A DNA stretch of 43,696 bases from an uncultured Dialister sp. (GTDB taxonomy: Bacteria; Bacillota; Negativicutes; Veillonellales; Dialisteraceae). Below, piece after piece: positions 31,864-39,682 of this stretch (the first letter of the stretch is position 1; each line of letters opens with the position of its first letter). Both the position numbers and the translations under genes were made by a program. The stretch is taken from assembly GCF_900538805.1 (NCBI RefSeq), contig NZ_UPZP01000006.1, positions 1-43,696 of the forward strand, written 5' to 3'. The notes under the pieces were generated by a model, which had not been told where the DNA came from, did not search any database, and saw nothing but the letters and a program-made list of their open reading frames with translations.

Positions 31864-32418
31864 TCAATACTTTCCGTCGATCAGATTCTGAATCCTTTCA
31901 GCCAGATGGATCCGCCATACCAGGAAGGGGCCGCAGATAACGCCGAAAAGGGCCTGCAGGATTTCAAAGGGGAGCTTAATCCAGGCATAGGCAGGGGTGC
32001 TGTACACATAGGCCCGGCCCAGGGAATAGCCCACCACCATGATGATGGCGCCCACAAGTACCGCAGCAGCCACCGAAAGGAAACGGCTGCTTTTGAAACA
32101 GTGGCGGGAAATATAGGAAATGGCCATGGCCTGGAGGCCGTGGGTCACAAGGGATACGAACATGGGCAGAGGATAAAAGAAGAAATCCCCCAGAAAGGCG
32201 CCGACGCCGCCTACCAGGAAGGCCCCTGCCGGGTCAAGAACCAGGGCCGCCGTGACGATGACGATATCGTTCAGGTACAGATGGCCGCCGGGGACCGGGA
32301 GGCCGAAGGAAGAAAGGGCCACGTTCATGGCCATGAAAAGGCCGCATATGGTAAGCCACCGCGTATTATGGCGGCTGTGCATCACCGGCAGCGGGTCTGC
32401 TGCAGTTTCATGGATCAT
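31864..32418 (-). CDS. ECF transporter S-component (vitamin-type substrate binder)
   Basis: 184 aa from the second of two adjacent ATGs (AAGGAG 8 bases upstream; the first, at 32421, is at 5). Six hydrophobic segments; N-terminal block ALSSFGLPVPGGHLYLNDIV and then LDPAGAFLVGGVGAFLGDFF are typical of ECF substrate-binding subunits that share a common EcfA1-A2-T module. That module is not in this window. Substrate (a B vitamin or precursor) cannot be told; no riboswitch is recognised in the short leader. Confidence 0.75.
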   Translation of the reverse strand: MIHETAADPLPVMHSRHNTRWLTICGLFMAMNVALSSFGLPVPGGHLYLNDIVIVTAALVLDPAGAFLVGGVGAFLGDFFFYPLPMFVSLVTHGLQAMAISYISRHCFKSSRFLSVAAAVLVGAIIMVVGYSLGRAYVYSTPAYAWIKLPFEILQALFGVICGPFLVWRIHLAERIQNLIDGKY

Positions 32419-32519
32419 CATAAAATCTCCTTTGCGCTTTGTTATGGTATGAATTATAATATGAAACTGATCTTATTAAAATCACCAGAATTATTCAAAA
32501 AAGCATGACCAGAAGGGGC

Positions 32520-32770
32520 GACCGCTGTCGGCTGTCCGCTTACCGCTTACCGCTTACCGCTTTCCGCTTTCCGCTGTCGGCTGTCCCTGCGCCCCCTTTA
32601 GGGGGAGAGGGCCACGAAGTGGCGCGGGGGTGTACTACGCTGCAAGTCGGAATGATACTCTATGCGGCGGACAAAAGCGACATACAATGATTGGCGATAC
32701 CACCACCCTCTGAACCCTTTGAACCTTCTGAACCCTCTGAACCCTTCGCGCCCGGCAGGCGCGATTTCTA
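32520..32770. repeat. Intergenic mosaic upstream of the MocR-type gene
   Basis: A clean 7-bp array (CCGCTTA / CCGCTTT, about 32537-32572), then GAGGGCCACGAAGTGGCG (shared with 5566-5583), GCGATACCACCACCCTCTGA and further CCCTTTGAACC units (32692-32742), and hairpin TCGCGCC-cggca-GGCGCGA (about 32748). AAAGGAG of the next gene begins right after. Confidence 0.75.
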
Positions 32771-32785
32771 GAAAGGAGCCCATCC

Positions 32786-33871
32786 ATGACCGGTTACATG
32801 AAACTTTATACCCTCCTTCGGGAGAAGATTACCCGCCGTATTTACCATGAAGGCGATAAACTCCCTTCCAAACGGCAGCTGGCTGATGAATCGGGGTACA
32901 GCGTCATTACGGTAGAGCATGCTTATGAGCTTTTGACGGAGGAGGGGTATGTGGAACCTCGGGAACGGAGCGGCTACTACGTGATTTACAAGGAAGGCGA
33001 TTCCTATCCCGTGGCGGAAAGGGAGGTGCCTTTCCGGCAGACTTCGGAAAGGGTGGACGTGGAAAGGCGGGAGGCCGGGGAGCGGGATTTATTTCCCTTT
33101 TCAGCCTTTGCCAGAACCATGAGAAATGTGCTTTCCACCTCAGGGGAAAAAATCCTGGACCCATCGCCCAATAAAGGCTGCCTCGCCCTTCGGGAGGCCC
33201 TGGCGGCTTACCTGGCCAGGAGCCGGCACATGGAGGTTTCACCGGAAGCCATCCTCATCGGCTCCGGCGCGGAGTATCTCTATGGCCTTAATGTGCAGGT
33301 ACTGGGAAGAAACCGCATGTACGCCCTGGAGAATCCGTCCTATGAGAAAATCCGGAAGGTCTATGAGGCCTGGCAGGTGCCTCTGGAGTTTCTCACCATG
33401 GGGAAGGAGGGCATTGAAACCAGGGAGCTGGAGAAGAGCCATGCTTCCGTACTCCATGTAACTCCCTTCAACAGCTATCCCTCCGGCATCACCGCCAGCG
33501 CCTCCAAGCGGGCGGAGTACATCCGCTGGGCCCGCGAAAGGCAGGGATTTATCATTGAAGATGACTTTGATTCCGAATTCACCCTGCTTTCCAAGCCGGA
33601 GGACACCCTCTTTTCCCTTTCGCCGGAGGGACCGGTGATTTACATGAACAGCTTTTCCAAAACCATTGCTCCCTCCATCCGGGTGGGCTACCTTGTGATT
33701 CCAGCGCCCCTCCTTCCACGCTATGAGGAAAAGGTGGGCTTTTATTCCTGTACGGTGCCGGTGTTTGACCAGCTGGTGCTGGCGGAATTTATCAGAAGCG
33801 GCCAGTTTGAGCGGCACATCAACCGGGTGAGGAGAAGAAGGAGGAAGATGGAGGCCTTGAGGAAGCACTGA
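32786..33871 (+). CDS. MocR-type (GntR + aminotransferase) regulator, C-terminally truncated
   Basis: 361 aa; full MocR proteins usually have about 450-480. The winged-helix domain is intact (residues 5-68; KLPSKRQLADESGYSVITVE, EEGYVEPRERSGYYV). The fold-type I PLP domain follows from about 105, with D260 in FIIEDDFDSEF and the PLP lysine K292 in NSFSKTIAPSIRVGY. Normal sequence runs to RRRRRKMEALRK, then HIS-stop: the stop codon lies in the left end (GGAAGCACTGATT) of a miniature foldback element. About 90-110 residues of the aminotransferase small domain are therefore missing. Probably an inactive or altered regulator; no obvious target gene remains beside it. The rest of the gene is not found after the element. 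Confidence 0.85.
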   Translation: MTGYMKLYTLLREKITRRIYHEGDKLPSKRQLADESGYSVITVEHAYELLTEEGYVEPRERSGYYVIYKEGDSYPVAEREVPFRQTSERVDVERREAGERDLFPFSAFARTMRNVLSTSGEKILDPSPNKGCLALREALAAYLARSRHMEVSPEAILIGSGAEYLYGLNVQVLGRNRMYALENPSYEKIRKVYEAWQVPLEFLTMGKEGIETRELEKSHASVLHVTPFNSYPSGITASASKRAEYIRWARERQGFIIEDDFDSEFTLLSKPEDTLFSLSPEGPVIYMNSFSKTIAPSIRVGYLVIPAPLLPRYEEKVGFYSCTVPVFDQLVLAEFIRSGQFERHINRVRRRRRKMEALRKH

Positions 33872-33895
33872 TTCTGTCATTTTATCAGTCCTTCC
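33860..33895 (+). repeat. Miniature foldback element (36 bp) that ends the MocR gene
   Basis: AGGAAGCACTGATT and ATCAGTCCTTCC face each other around ten bases; 11 of 12 positions (GGAAGCACTGAT) are complementary. The ends match those of the 163-bp elements (AGGGAAGCACTGATT). It contains the stop codon of the MocR frame. Confidence 0.7.
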
Positions 33896-33915
33896 AGGCA
33901 TAGAGATATGGAAAT

Positions 33916-33969
33916 AAAAATCCCCTCTTCCGGAATGATTCATAAGTCATTCCGGAAGAGGGGATTTTT
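33916..33969. terminator. Bidirectional terminator with 23-bp perfect stem
   Basis: 33916-33938 and 33947-33969 are exact complements (core CCCCTCTTCCGGAATGA), with an 8-base loop and A/T-rich ends on both sides. Serves the TSCPD gene on the minus strand and whatever reads in from the truncated MocR gene. Confidence 0.92.
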
Positions 33970-33971
33970 CC

Positions 33972-34226
33972 CTATTCGGCCAGTGCTTTTTCCAGAGCTT
34001 TGGAGAGCTGGTCGGCGCAGGACGTGCCTTTTCCGGCGCATTCGTTGCCCCGGAGGATATCCGCTGCCTCCCTGGCGCTCCTTCCTTCCAGCAGTCTTCC
34101 AATGGCGGCAAGGTTTCCCGGGCAGCCGCCCTGGAATTTCAAATGATGGATTCTTTTCTCATCGTCCAGGTCAAAGGTAATCTTTCTGGAACATACCCGC
34201 TCCGGCGTAAATTCATAACTTTTCAT
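33972..34226 (-). CDS. TSCPD-domain protein (TIGR03905-like)
   Basis: 84 aa from the ATG preceded by AAAGGA at 8 bases; a longer reading starts three codons earlier with no spacing for a ribosome site. A small stand-alone version of the domain found at the end of B12-type ribonucleotide reductases, with four Cys: C12 (ERVCSRK), C35 (GGCPGN), C63 (NECAGK) and C70 (TSCADQ). A metal-binding role is likely from the Cys spacing; biological function is unknown. Confidence 0.8.
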   Translation of the reverse strand: MKSYEFTPERVCSRKITFDLDDEKRIHHLKFQGGCPGNLAAIGRLLEGRSAREAADILRGNECAGKGTSCADQLSKALEKALAE

Positions 34227-34253
34227 TTCCTGCATCCTTTCGTGATTTTGATT

Positions 34254-34853
34254 TCATACCGGCTCTTCCCGGTCCATGAATTCCTTCAAATGGTTCCGGT
34301 AGAGATGGAAAATGCCATACACATACTGCTGTTTTTTCATGAGGTTGTCATTGGCGTACCAGTCTTTGATGAGCTTTCCGCCTACCAGCACGCTGCCGAA
34401 GGGCACCAGCAGGGCCACGCAGAGCATGCCTACGAGCTGCAGGGCGTCCAGCCGCTTGGGACTCTGGATGATATCCTCCAGGCTGCAGAGTTCCTTCAGC
34501 TCCTTCAAGAAACGGCTGTACACGTCATGGTCCTTCAGTTTCCGTTCGTCCACCGTAAGAAAGGCATGCCAGCCGGTCCAGCCGTAGGTGATGCCGTACT
34601 TCGTGAATTTCACCGCCATGTCTTCAGGCAACCATCTTCCCTGCTCCGGCAGCCCGATGAAGAGTACGTGGTACTTGGGAATGATGGCGCTCTTGTGGAG
34701 CCGCCACTGGTCTTCATTCATGGTGATAATGCGCAGGTTATTTTCATAGGACAGGCCATGGGACTTCATTTCATCTTCCCTGATGAGATGAAGAATTTCA
34801 TTGGAAAGGCCGGCGTCCGGTTTGGAAGACACAATAAATAATGTTTTTTTCGT
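34254..34853 (-). CDS. Unknown protein with one membrane helix; probable ACG start
   Basis: The conventional choice is GTG at 34832 (192 aa), but no ribosome site precedes it. AAAGGAG lies 9 bases before an in-frame ACG at 34853-34851, giving (T/M)KKTLFIVSSKPDAGLSN, a more natural N-terminus with a first beta strand intact. The frame is uninterrupted from there (199 aa). The N-terminal ~115 residues look alpha/beta (KYHVLFIGLPEQGRWLP; ITYGWTGWHAFLTVDE). One hydrophobic helix at about residues 138-158 (LVGMLCVALLVPFGSVLVGG) follows, then a short tail. I recognise no family. Either ACG is used as a weak start or an ATG was lost by one change. Confidence 0.6.
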   Translation of the reverse strand, partial: TKKTLFIVSSKPDAGLSNEILHLIREDEMKSHGLSYENNLRIITMNEDQWRLHKSAIIPKYHVLFIGLPEQGRWLPEDMAVKFTKYGITYGWTGWHAFLTVDERKLKDHDVYSRFLKELKELCSLEDIIQSPKRLDALQLVGMLCVALLVPFGSVLVGGKLIKDWYANDNLMKKQQYVYGIFHLYRNHLKEFMDREEPV

Positions 34854-34960
34854 AGGAAGCCACTCCTTTCCTGCCTACCGGCGCCTGTCCATGGGGCGCC
34901 TGCTGTTTCTTTTTCTATCATATCACGGATAGGGGACGGTGGAAATATGTTTTCAGTATT

Positions 34961-35287
34961 TCAGCAGACGCCGGGGAAGGAGTCCACGAATTCGATGCGG
35001 ATGTCCGGAAAGCTGTCCACGAACTGTACCGTGAAATCTTCGCCGTAGTCCACAAACTGCCATTCTCCGATGTCATCGGGGAAGGAGGACACCGCCTTCA
35101 CTTTGAGGTCCGGAAAGGAGGACACCACCTGTACTTTGATGTCAGGGAAGGAGTCTACCACCCGCACCCGTCCGGCGAGGCGGATGTTTTTGAAATAACC
35201 GTCCCGGTTAATGGGACCTGCCGCCTCCGCTGCGCTTCCTGCCAGCAGGAGAAGGAGCAATGTGAGAACGCAGAAAAACTTTTTCAT
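34961..35287 (-). CDS. Small secreted repeat protein, 7(1) septoil-knot-like
   Basis: 108 aa; AAGGAGG 7 bases before ATG. Signal peptide 1-22 (KKFFCVLTLLLLLLAG, cleavage near AEA-AG). The mature part is almost wholly ~10-residue beta repeats: RVRVVDSFPD, IKVQVVSSFPD, LKVKAVSSFPD, WQFVDYGED, FTVQFVDSFPD, IRIEFVDSFPG, ending VC. This pattern fits my recollection of the 7(1) septoil knot family, a small knotted beta protein of unknown function; the assignment is from memory of the repeat pattern. Probably periplasmic. Divergent from the leu operon. Confidence 0.65.
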   Translation of the reverse strand: MKKFFCVLTLLLLLLAGSAAEAAGPINRDGYFKNIRLAGRVRVVDSFPDIKVQVVSSFPDLKVKAVSSFPDDIGEWQFVDYGEDFTVQFVDSFPDIRIEFVDSFPGVC

Positions 35288-35385
35288 AGGGAACCTCCTT
35301 TTTCAAAATACGGAATCAATTCTTCCTTTATTATATAACATGACCATGACAGTCCCTGTCCCTGCTGAATTTTTTTCATTTTTAT

Positions 35386-35414
35386 TTGCAAAAATGAAAT
35401 GGTTGTGGTAGAGT
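35386..35414 (+). promoter_or_regulatory. Promoter of the leuCDB T-box leader, with overlapping palindrome
   Basis: TTGCAA (35386-35391), 17-base spacer, TAGAGT (35409-35414). An inverted repeat TTTCATTTTT...AAAAATGAAA (about 35376-35399) spans the -35, a plausible operator for an unknown regulator. Confidence 0.55.
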
Positions 35415-35419
35415 ATTCC

Positions 35420-35648
35420 TAACTTCACAAAAGCGTTGACAGGAAGTATTAAAAATCCCTACTTGCTTGCAGAGAGTCATTGGATGGTGGAAAATGACAG
35501 AAGCGGATTTTGAACTCGTCCCTGAGCTGCACCGCTGAACAGGTAGGCGGCGCCGGAATCTGACCGTTATCAGCATGAGTGCATGCCTTTGGCATGAATA
35601 AGAGTGGTACCGCGAATCTTTCGTCTCTTGGAGACGGAAGATTTTTTT
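35420..35648 (+). promoter_or_regulatory. leu T-box: Leucine T-box leader
   Basis: The antiterminator bulge motif AGTGGTACCGCG is at 35603-35614, followed by a terminator. Upstream is a stem I with AGAGAG (35471-35476) and the specifier region GAACTC (35512-35517), whose CTC reads as leucine, consistent with the leuCDB genes behind it. Uncharged tRNA-Leu would pair with the bulge and prevent termination, raising expression when leucine is short. Confidence 0.9.
35616..35648 (+). terminator. T-box terminator
   Basis: Stem ATCTTTCGTCTC / GAGACGGAAGAT (one mismatch-like wobble) with loop TTG and a T-run; its left arm starts directly after the T-box motif, as expected for mutually exclusive folding. 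Confidence 0.9.
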
Positions 35649-35672
35649 ATTTGGAGTATGGGAGGTATTTGT

Positions 35673-36932
35673 ATGGGTATGACAATGACACAGAAAATCC
35701 TGGCAAAGCATGCAGGACTTGATTCTGTGAAAGCGGGAGATTTGATTTACTGCAGTCTGGATCTGGTGATGGCCAATGATATTACGGCGCCGCCGTCCAT
35801 TGCGGAATTCAAAAGAGTAGGACGGCCTGTTTTTGACAGGGAGAAAATTGTGCTGGTGCCGGACCATTTCCAGCCGGCCAAGGATATCAAATCCGCCGGT
35901 CTTGCCAAAATCGTGAGGGATTTTGCCAGGGAAAACGGCATTGTCCATTATTTTGAACAGGGCCGGGTGGGCATTGAACATGCCCTTCTTCCGGAAAAGG
36001 GACTGGTGGGGCCCGGTATGGTCACCATTGGCGCCGATTCCCACACCTGCACCTACGGCGCCTTAGGTGGATTTTCCACCGGTGTAGGCTCCACGGACCT
36101 GGGCGTGGCCATGGCCACCGGCGAAGCCTGGTTCAAAGTGCCCGACGCCATCAAGGTGGTCCTGACGGGAACGAAGCCCGAAGACATTACAGGAAAGGAC
36201 GTCATCCTCACTCTCATCGGCATGATCGGCGTGGACGGTGCTCTCTACAAATCCCTGGAATTTACGGGCCCCGGTATTTCTTCCCTGTCCATGGCAGACC
36301 GCTTCACCATTGCCAACATGGCCATCGAGGCAGGCGGGAAAAACGGCATTTTCCCGGTGGATGAAAAGACGAAGACCTACATTGAAGGACGGTTCACGAA
36401 ACCCTGGGAAGCGGTGGAAGCCGATGAAGACGCCCATTATGAGAGGGAAGTGCACATCGACCTTTCTTCCATGAAACCGGTGGTTTCTTTCCCCCACCTT
36501 CCGGAAAACACGAAGGTGGTTGGTACTTTCGGCGATATTCCCATCGACCAGGTGGTCATCGGCTCCTGCACCAACGGCAGGCTGGAGGATCTGGCCATTG
36601 CGGCCCGCATCTTTGAAGGACGGAAGGTCCATCCTCGGGTGCGCTGCATCGTCATTCCCGCCACTCCCGCCATTTACCTTTCCGCCATGCATGCAGGCTA
36701 CATCGATACCTTTATCAATGCGGGATGCGCCGTGTCCACGCCCACCTGCGGCCCCTGCCTTGGCGGGTATATGGGTATCCTGGCCAGCGGTGAAAGGTGC
36801 GTTTCCACCACCAACCGCAATTTCATCGGCCGCATGGGCCCCACGGATTCTGAAATTTACCTGGCCGGTCCGCAGGTGGCGGCTGCCAGTGCTGTGATGG
36901 GACGGATTGCCGCTCCCAGGGAGGTTGAATAA
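35673..36932 (+). CDS. leuC: 3-isopropylmalate dehydratase large subunit
   Basis: 419 aa from the ATG preceded by GGGAGG; the frame is open upstream only through the T-box. Aconitase-fold subunit with [4Fe-4S] ligands in GSCTNGR and TPTCGPCLGG, and the substrate loop ADSHTCTYGALGGFSTG. At ~420 aa it is the short LeuC/homoaconitase-type form common in Firmicutes and archaea. Isomerises 2- to 3-isopropylmalate with LeuD. Stop overlaps leuD ATG by one base. Confidence 0.95.
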   Translation: MGMTMTQKILAKHAGLDSVKAGDLIYCSLDLVMANDITAPPSIAEFKRVGRPVFDREKIVLVPDHFQPAKDIKSAGLAKIVRDFARENGIVHYFEQGRVGIEHALLPEKGLVGPGMVTIGADSHTCTYGALGGFSTGVGSTDLGVAMATGEAWFKVPDAIKVVLTGTKPEDITGKDVILTLIGMIGVDGALYKSLEFTGPGISSLSMADRFTIANMAIEAGGKNGIFPVDEKTKTYIEGRFTKPWEAVEADEDAHYEREVHIDLSSMKPVVSFPHLPENTKVVGTFGDIPIDQVVIGSCTNGRLEDLAIAARIFEGRKVHPRVRCIVIPATPAIYLSAMHAGYIDTFINAGCAVSTPTCGPCLGGYMGILASGERCVSTTNRNFIGRMGPTDSEIYLAGPQVAAASAVMGRIAAPREVE

Positions 36933-37423
36933 TGGCTGTTTTAGAAGGAAAAGTATGGCGCTACGGCGATAACATTGATACGGATGTCATCATTCCGGCC
37001 AGGTATCTCAATACCTTTGACCCGAAGGAACTGGCTTCCCACTGCATGGTAGACATTGACGAAACCTTTGCCAAAGAAGTGAAGCCCGGAGACATTATGG
37101 TAGGAGGAAAGAATTTCGGCTGCGGCTCCTCCAGGGAACATGCGCCGGTGGCCATTAAAGCATCCGGTGTGCCTGTCATCATTGCCGCTTCCTTTGCCCG
37201 CATTTTTTACAGGAACGGCATCAACGTGGGACTGCCGCTTCTGGAAATCGGAAGTGATGTGGAAAAAATCCACAAAGGTGACCGGCTGTCTGTGTACCTT
37301 TCCACCGGCACCATTCGGAATCTCACCACCGGTGACGTTTTCAAGGCACCGCCGCTTCCCGGTTTCATCCAGGACATTGCCAAAGCCGGCGGGCTCATCA
37401 ATTATGTAAAGGAGTATCGGTAA
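36932..37423 (+). CDS. leuD: 3-isopropylmalate dehydratase small subunit
   Basis: 163 aa, swivelling domain: YGDNIDTDVIIPARYLNT near the start and NFGCGSSREHAPVAIKASG, the substrate-binding loop. Short form that pairs with the ~420-aa LeuC. Starts in a TAATG overlap with leuC; leuB begins one base after its stop. Confidence 0.95.
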   Translation: MAVLEGKVWRYGDNIDTDVIIPARYLNTFDPKELASHCMVDIDETFAKEVKPGDIMVGGKNFGCGSSREHAPVAIKASGVPVIIAASFARIFYRNGINVGLPLLEIGSDVEKIHKGDRLSVYLSTGTIRNLTTGDVFKAPPLPGFIQDIAKAGGLINYVKEYR

Positions 37424-37424
37424 T

Positions 37425-38501
37425 ATGGGAAAGCATATCGTAGTCATTCCGGGCGACGGCATCGGCAGGGAAGTGACCGACGGGGCCGTCGAAATTTTAA
37501 AGAAAATCGATGAAATCTATCATCTCGATTTCACCTATGAATGGAAGGACGCCGGCGGCACGGCCTATGACAAATACGGCGTGCCCCTGCCGGAGGAAAC
37601 GGTGGAGGCCTGCCGGAAGGGGGACGGCATCCTCTTCGGCGCCGTAGGCGGCGACCAGTGGGACCATCTGGAACCGTCCCTCCGTCCCGAAAAGGCCATC
37701 CTGGGTCTTCGGAAATCTTTGGGCCTCTACGTGAACCTGCGCCCCGTGAAAATCCAGGACTCCATGATTGAATACTCCCCGCTGAAGCCGGAAATCGCCA
37801 GAGGCACGGATATCATGATCGTCCGCGAACTGGTAGGCGGCATTTATTTCGGAAAGCGCTGCGAATCGGAAATTGATGGCGGCGTGGAACGGGCCTGGGA
37901 TGTGGAAAGCTACTCCGTCCCCGAAGTGGAAAGAATTACCCGCTTTGCCATGGAGGCGGCAAAGAAACGCCGCGGCCATGTGACAAGCGTGGACAAGTCC
38001 AACGTGCTCGCTTCCTCCCGCCTGTGGCGGCGGACAGCCATCCGCATCCACGACGAAGAATATCCGGACGTGAAACTGGACCACATGTATGTGGACAACT
38101 GCGCCCAGCAGTTTGCCATCCACCCCTCCTTCTTCGACGTGGTGGTAACAAGCAACATGTTCGGCGATATCCTCTCCGACGAAGCCGCCGTCCTCTCCGG
38201 CTCCATCGGCATGCTGCCCTCCGCTTCCATCGGAAAGGAAACAAGCCTTTACGAACCCATCCACGGCTCCGCTCCGGACATTGCAGGAAAGGGCATTGCC
38301 AACCCCATTGCCACCATCCTCTCCGCCGCCATGATGCTCCGCTACTCCTTCAATGAAGATGAGGCGGCAGAGGCCATCGAAAAAGCGGTGAATGAGACAT
38401 TGGAGGACGGATACCGCACCGGAGATATTTACCGGGAAGGCATGAAAAAGGTGGACGGCGAAGGCATGACCGAAGCCATTCTGGCTCATTTGAATGGCTG
38501 A
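37425..38501 (+). CDS. leuB: 3-isopropylmalate dehydrogenase
   Basis: 358 aa. NAD-dependent beta-decarboxylating dehydrogenase: IPGDGIGREV at the start, LGLRKSLGLYVNLRPVK, the Mg/substrate segment VVTSNMFGDILSDEAAVLSG and PIHGSAPDIAGKGIANP. Oxidises and decarboxylates 3-isopropylmalate to 2-ketoisocaproate. Ends the leuCDB operon; leuA is not in the window. Confidence 0.96.
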   Translation: MGKHIVVIPGDGIGREVTDGAVEILKKIDEIYHLDFTYEWKDAGGTAYDKYGVPLPEETVEACRKGDGILFGAVGGDQWDHLEPSLRPEKAILGLRKSLGLYVNLRPVKIQDSMIEYSPLKPEIARGTDIMIVRELVGGIYFGKRCESEIDGGVERAWDVESYSVPEVERITRFAMEAAKKRRGHVTSVDKSNVLASSRLWRRTAIRIHDEEYPDVKLDHMYVDNCAQQFAIHPSFFDVVVTSNMFGDILSDEAAVLSGSIGMLPSASIGKETSLYEPIHGSAPDIAGKGIANPIATILSAAMMLRYSFNEDEAAEAIEKAVNETLEDGYRTGDIYREGMKKVDGEGMTEAILAHLNG

Positions 38502-38756
38502 AGGATTTCTTATTGAAAACATATTTCGCTTGGGGAAAATAGCGGCGGATAGGAGACGTTTGACCGCTGGGAGACATCAGAAGACAGACGATAGAATACA
38601 TACGTCTGGCATACTGTATTTCCGAACTCAAGGGGGGTTCAAAGGCTGCAGGCCGCCATCGGGCTCTGCCCTGAGTACCGGTTCGGCCCGGAATCGGCTT
38701 CGCCTTCCGGGCCGGCTCATAGGGGAGCTATAAAGCCAACTCCATGAAGGCGAAGC
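38502..38756. other. Intergenic region with large hairpins
   Basis: Holds GGCCCGGAA (38685-38693) pairing with TTCCGGGCC (38705-38713) around an 11-base loop, and smaller GC palindromes (GGGC-tct-GCCC near 38661). No gene or known RNA recognised. Confidence 0.5.
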
Positions 38757-38800
38757 GGGGACTGTGAAAAAATGATTTATATTTTTTCACAGTCCCCTTT
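38757..38800. terminator. Bidirectional terminator between leuB and nudC
   Basis: Perfect 17-bp stem (GGGGACTGTGAAAAAAT / ATTTTTTCACAGTCCCC), loop GATTTAT. Six bases before the nudC stop on the opposite strand. Confidence 0.85.
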
Positions 38801-38805
38801 GTGAT

Positions 38806-39615
38806 TCAACTTTCCTTAAAAATCCTCATCATTTCATTGGTAAGGGAAAAATCATCGGGCTGGAGGATGATATCCTTCTTTTCTACCCAGAAGGCTTCTT
38901 TCAGTTCTTCCCTGTCCATGACAATATCCGTGCTTCCGTCCACCTCACAGAAAAAGCCGGCCAGAATGTCACTGGCTATGGCCCAGGGCTGGGATTTGTA
39001 GTAGCGGATATTTTTCACATGGAGGCCTGTTTCTTCCATCACCTCCCGCTGCACCGTCTCTTCCAGCGTTTCTCCGATTTCCGTAAAGCCTGCAATGAGG
39101 GCATAGTAGGGAATGAATCTTCTGGCATAGCGGGTGAGAAGGAGCCTGTCTTTCCAGGTGACCGCTGCAATGACGGCGGGGTTCAGCCGTGGATAAATGA
39201 TGCGGCCGCAGGATGGACAGATGCGGGCCCTTTCGGAAGAAGAGGGGACCAGCTGATTTCCACAGCTGCCGCAGTACCGGTTTTCCCTTATCCACCGGAA
39301 GATCTGGAGGGCCGTCCAGACGAGGAAAAGGTTCTCCCCGGGGAAAGGGGAGTTTCTGAGCTGCTTTACCGGCACAAAAGACCCCGATACAGGAAGTTTG
39401 TCCGGCCTTTCCAGGGAAAGAAAACAGGAAATGTTGTCAAAAGAAAAGAGGTACTCCGGATTTGCGGGCTGTACATCGTTCCCCGTGGGAAGGGAAAAAT
39501 CCTTCATGAGGAGAAGATTTTCCCCTTCAAAACAGAAAATCAGGCTGCTGCTGTCAGGGGAAATGGATGAATCATAACGGTTGTTGAAATGGTGGGGTGC
39601 GATATCCTGTATCAT
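38806..39615 (-). CDS. nudC: NADH / NAD-capped RNA pyrophosphatase (NudC)
   Basis: 269 aa; AAGGAG 6 bases before ATG. N-terminal domain ~1-110, zinc ribbon C115-C118 / C133-C136, then the Nudix box G176xxxxxE182...R190EVMEETG197 with all catalytic residues, followed by SQPW at 208-211, the motif that separates NudC from other Nudix enzymes. Hydrolyses NADH or removes NAD caps from RNA. Monocistronic; promoter region shared with the divergent C45-type hydrolase. Confidence 0.92.
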   Translation of the reverse strand: MIQDIAPHHFNNRYDSSISPDSSSLIFCFEGENLLLMKDFSLPTGNDVQPANPEYLFSFDNISCFLSLERPDKLPVSGSFVPVKQLRNSPFPGENLFLVWTALQIFRWIRENRYCGSCGNQLVPSSSERARICPSCGRIIYPRLNPAVIAAVTWKDRLLLTRYARRFIPYYALIAGFTEIGETLEETVQREVMEETGLHVKNIRYYKSQPWAIASDILAGFFCEVDGSTDIVMDREELKEAFWVEKKDIILQPDDFSLTNEMMRIFKES

Positions 39616-39682
39616 GGGGGCTCCTTTTTTATGTTATTACTGTTATTATAGTATATAATGCAAAGCAGAGGAGGAAAGACCG

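Noticed and set aside
35604..35672. Longer leuC reading frame starting in the T-box
   Set aside because: It is the antiterminator/terminator sequence; the ATG at 35673 has GGGAGG and the normal LeuC N-terminus.
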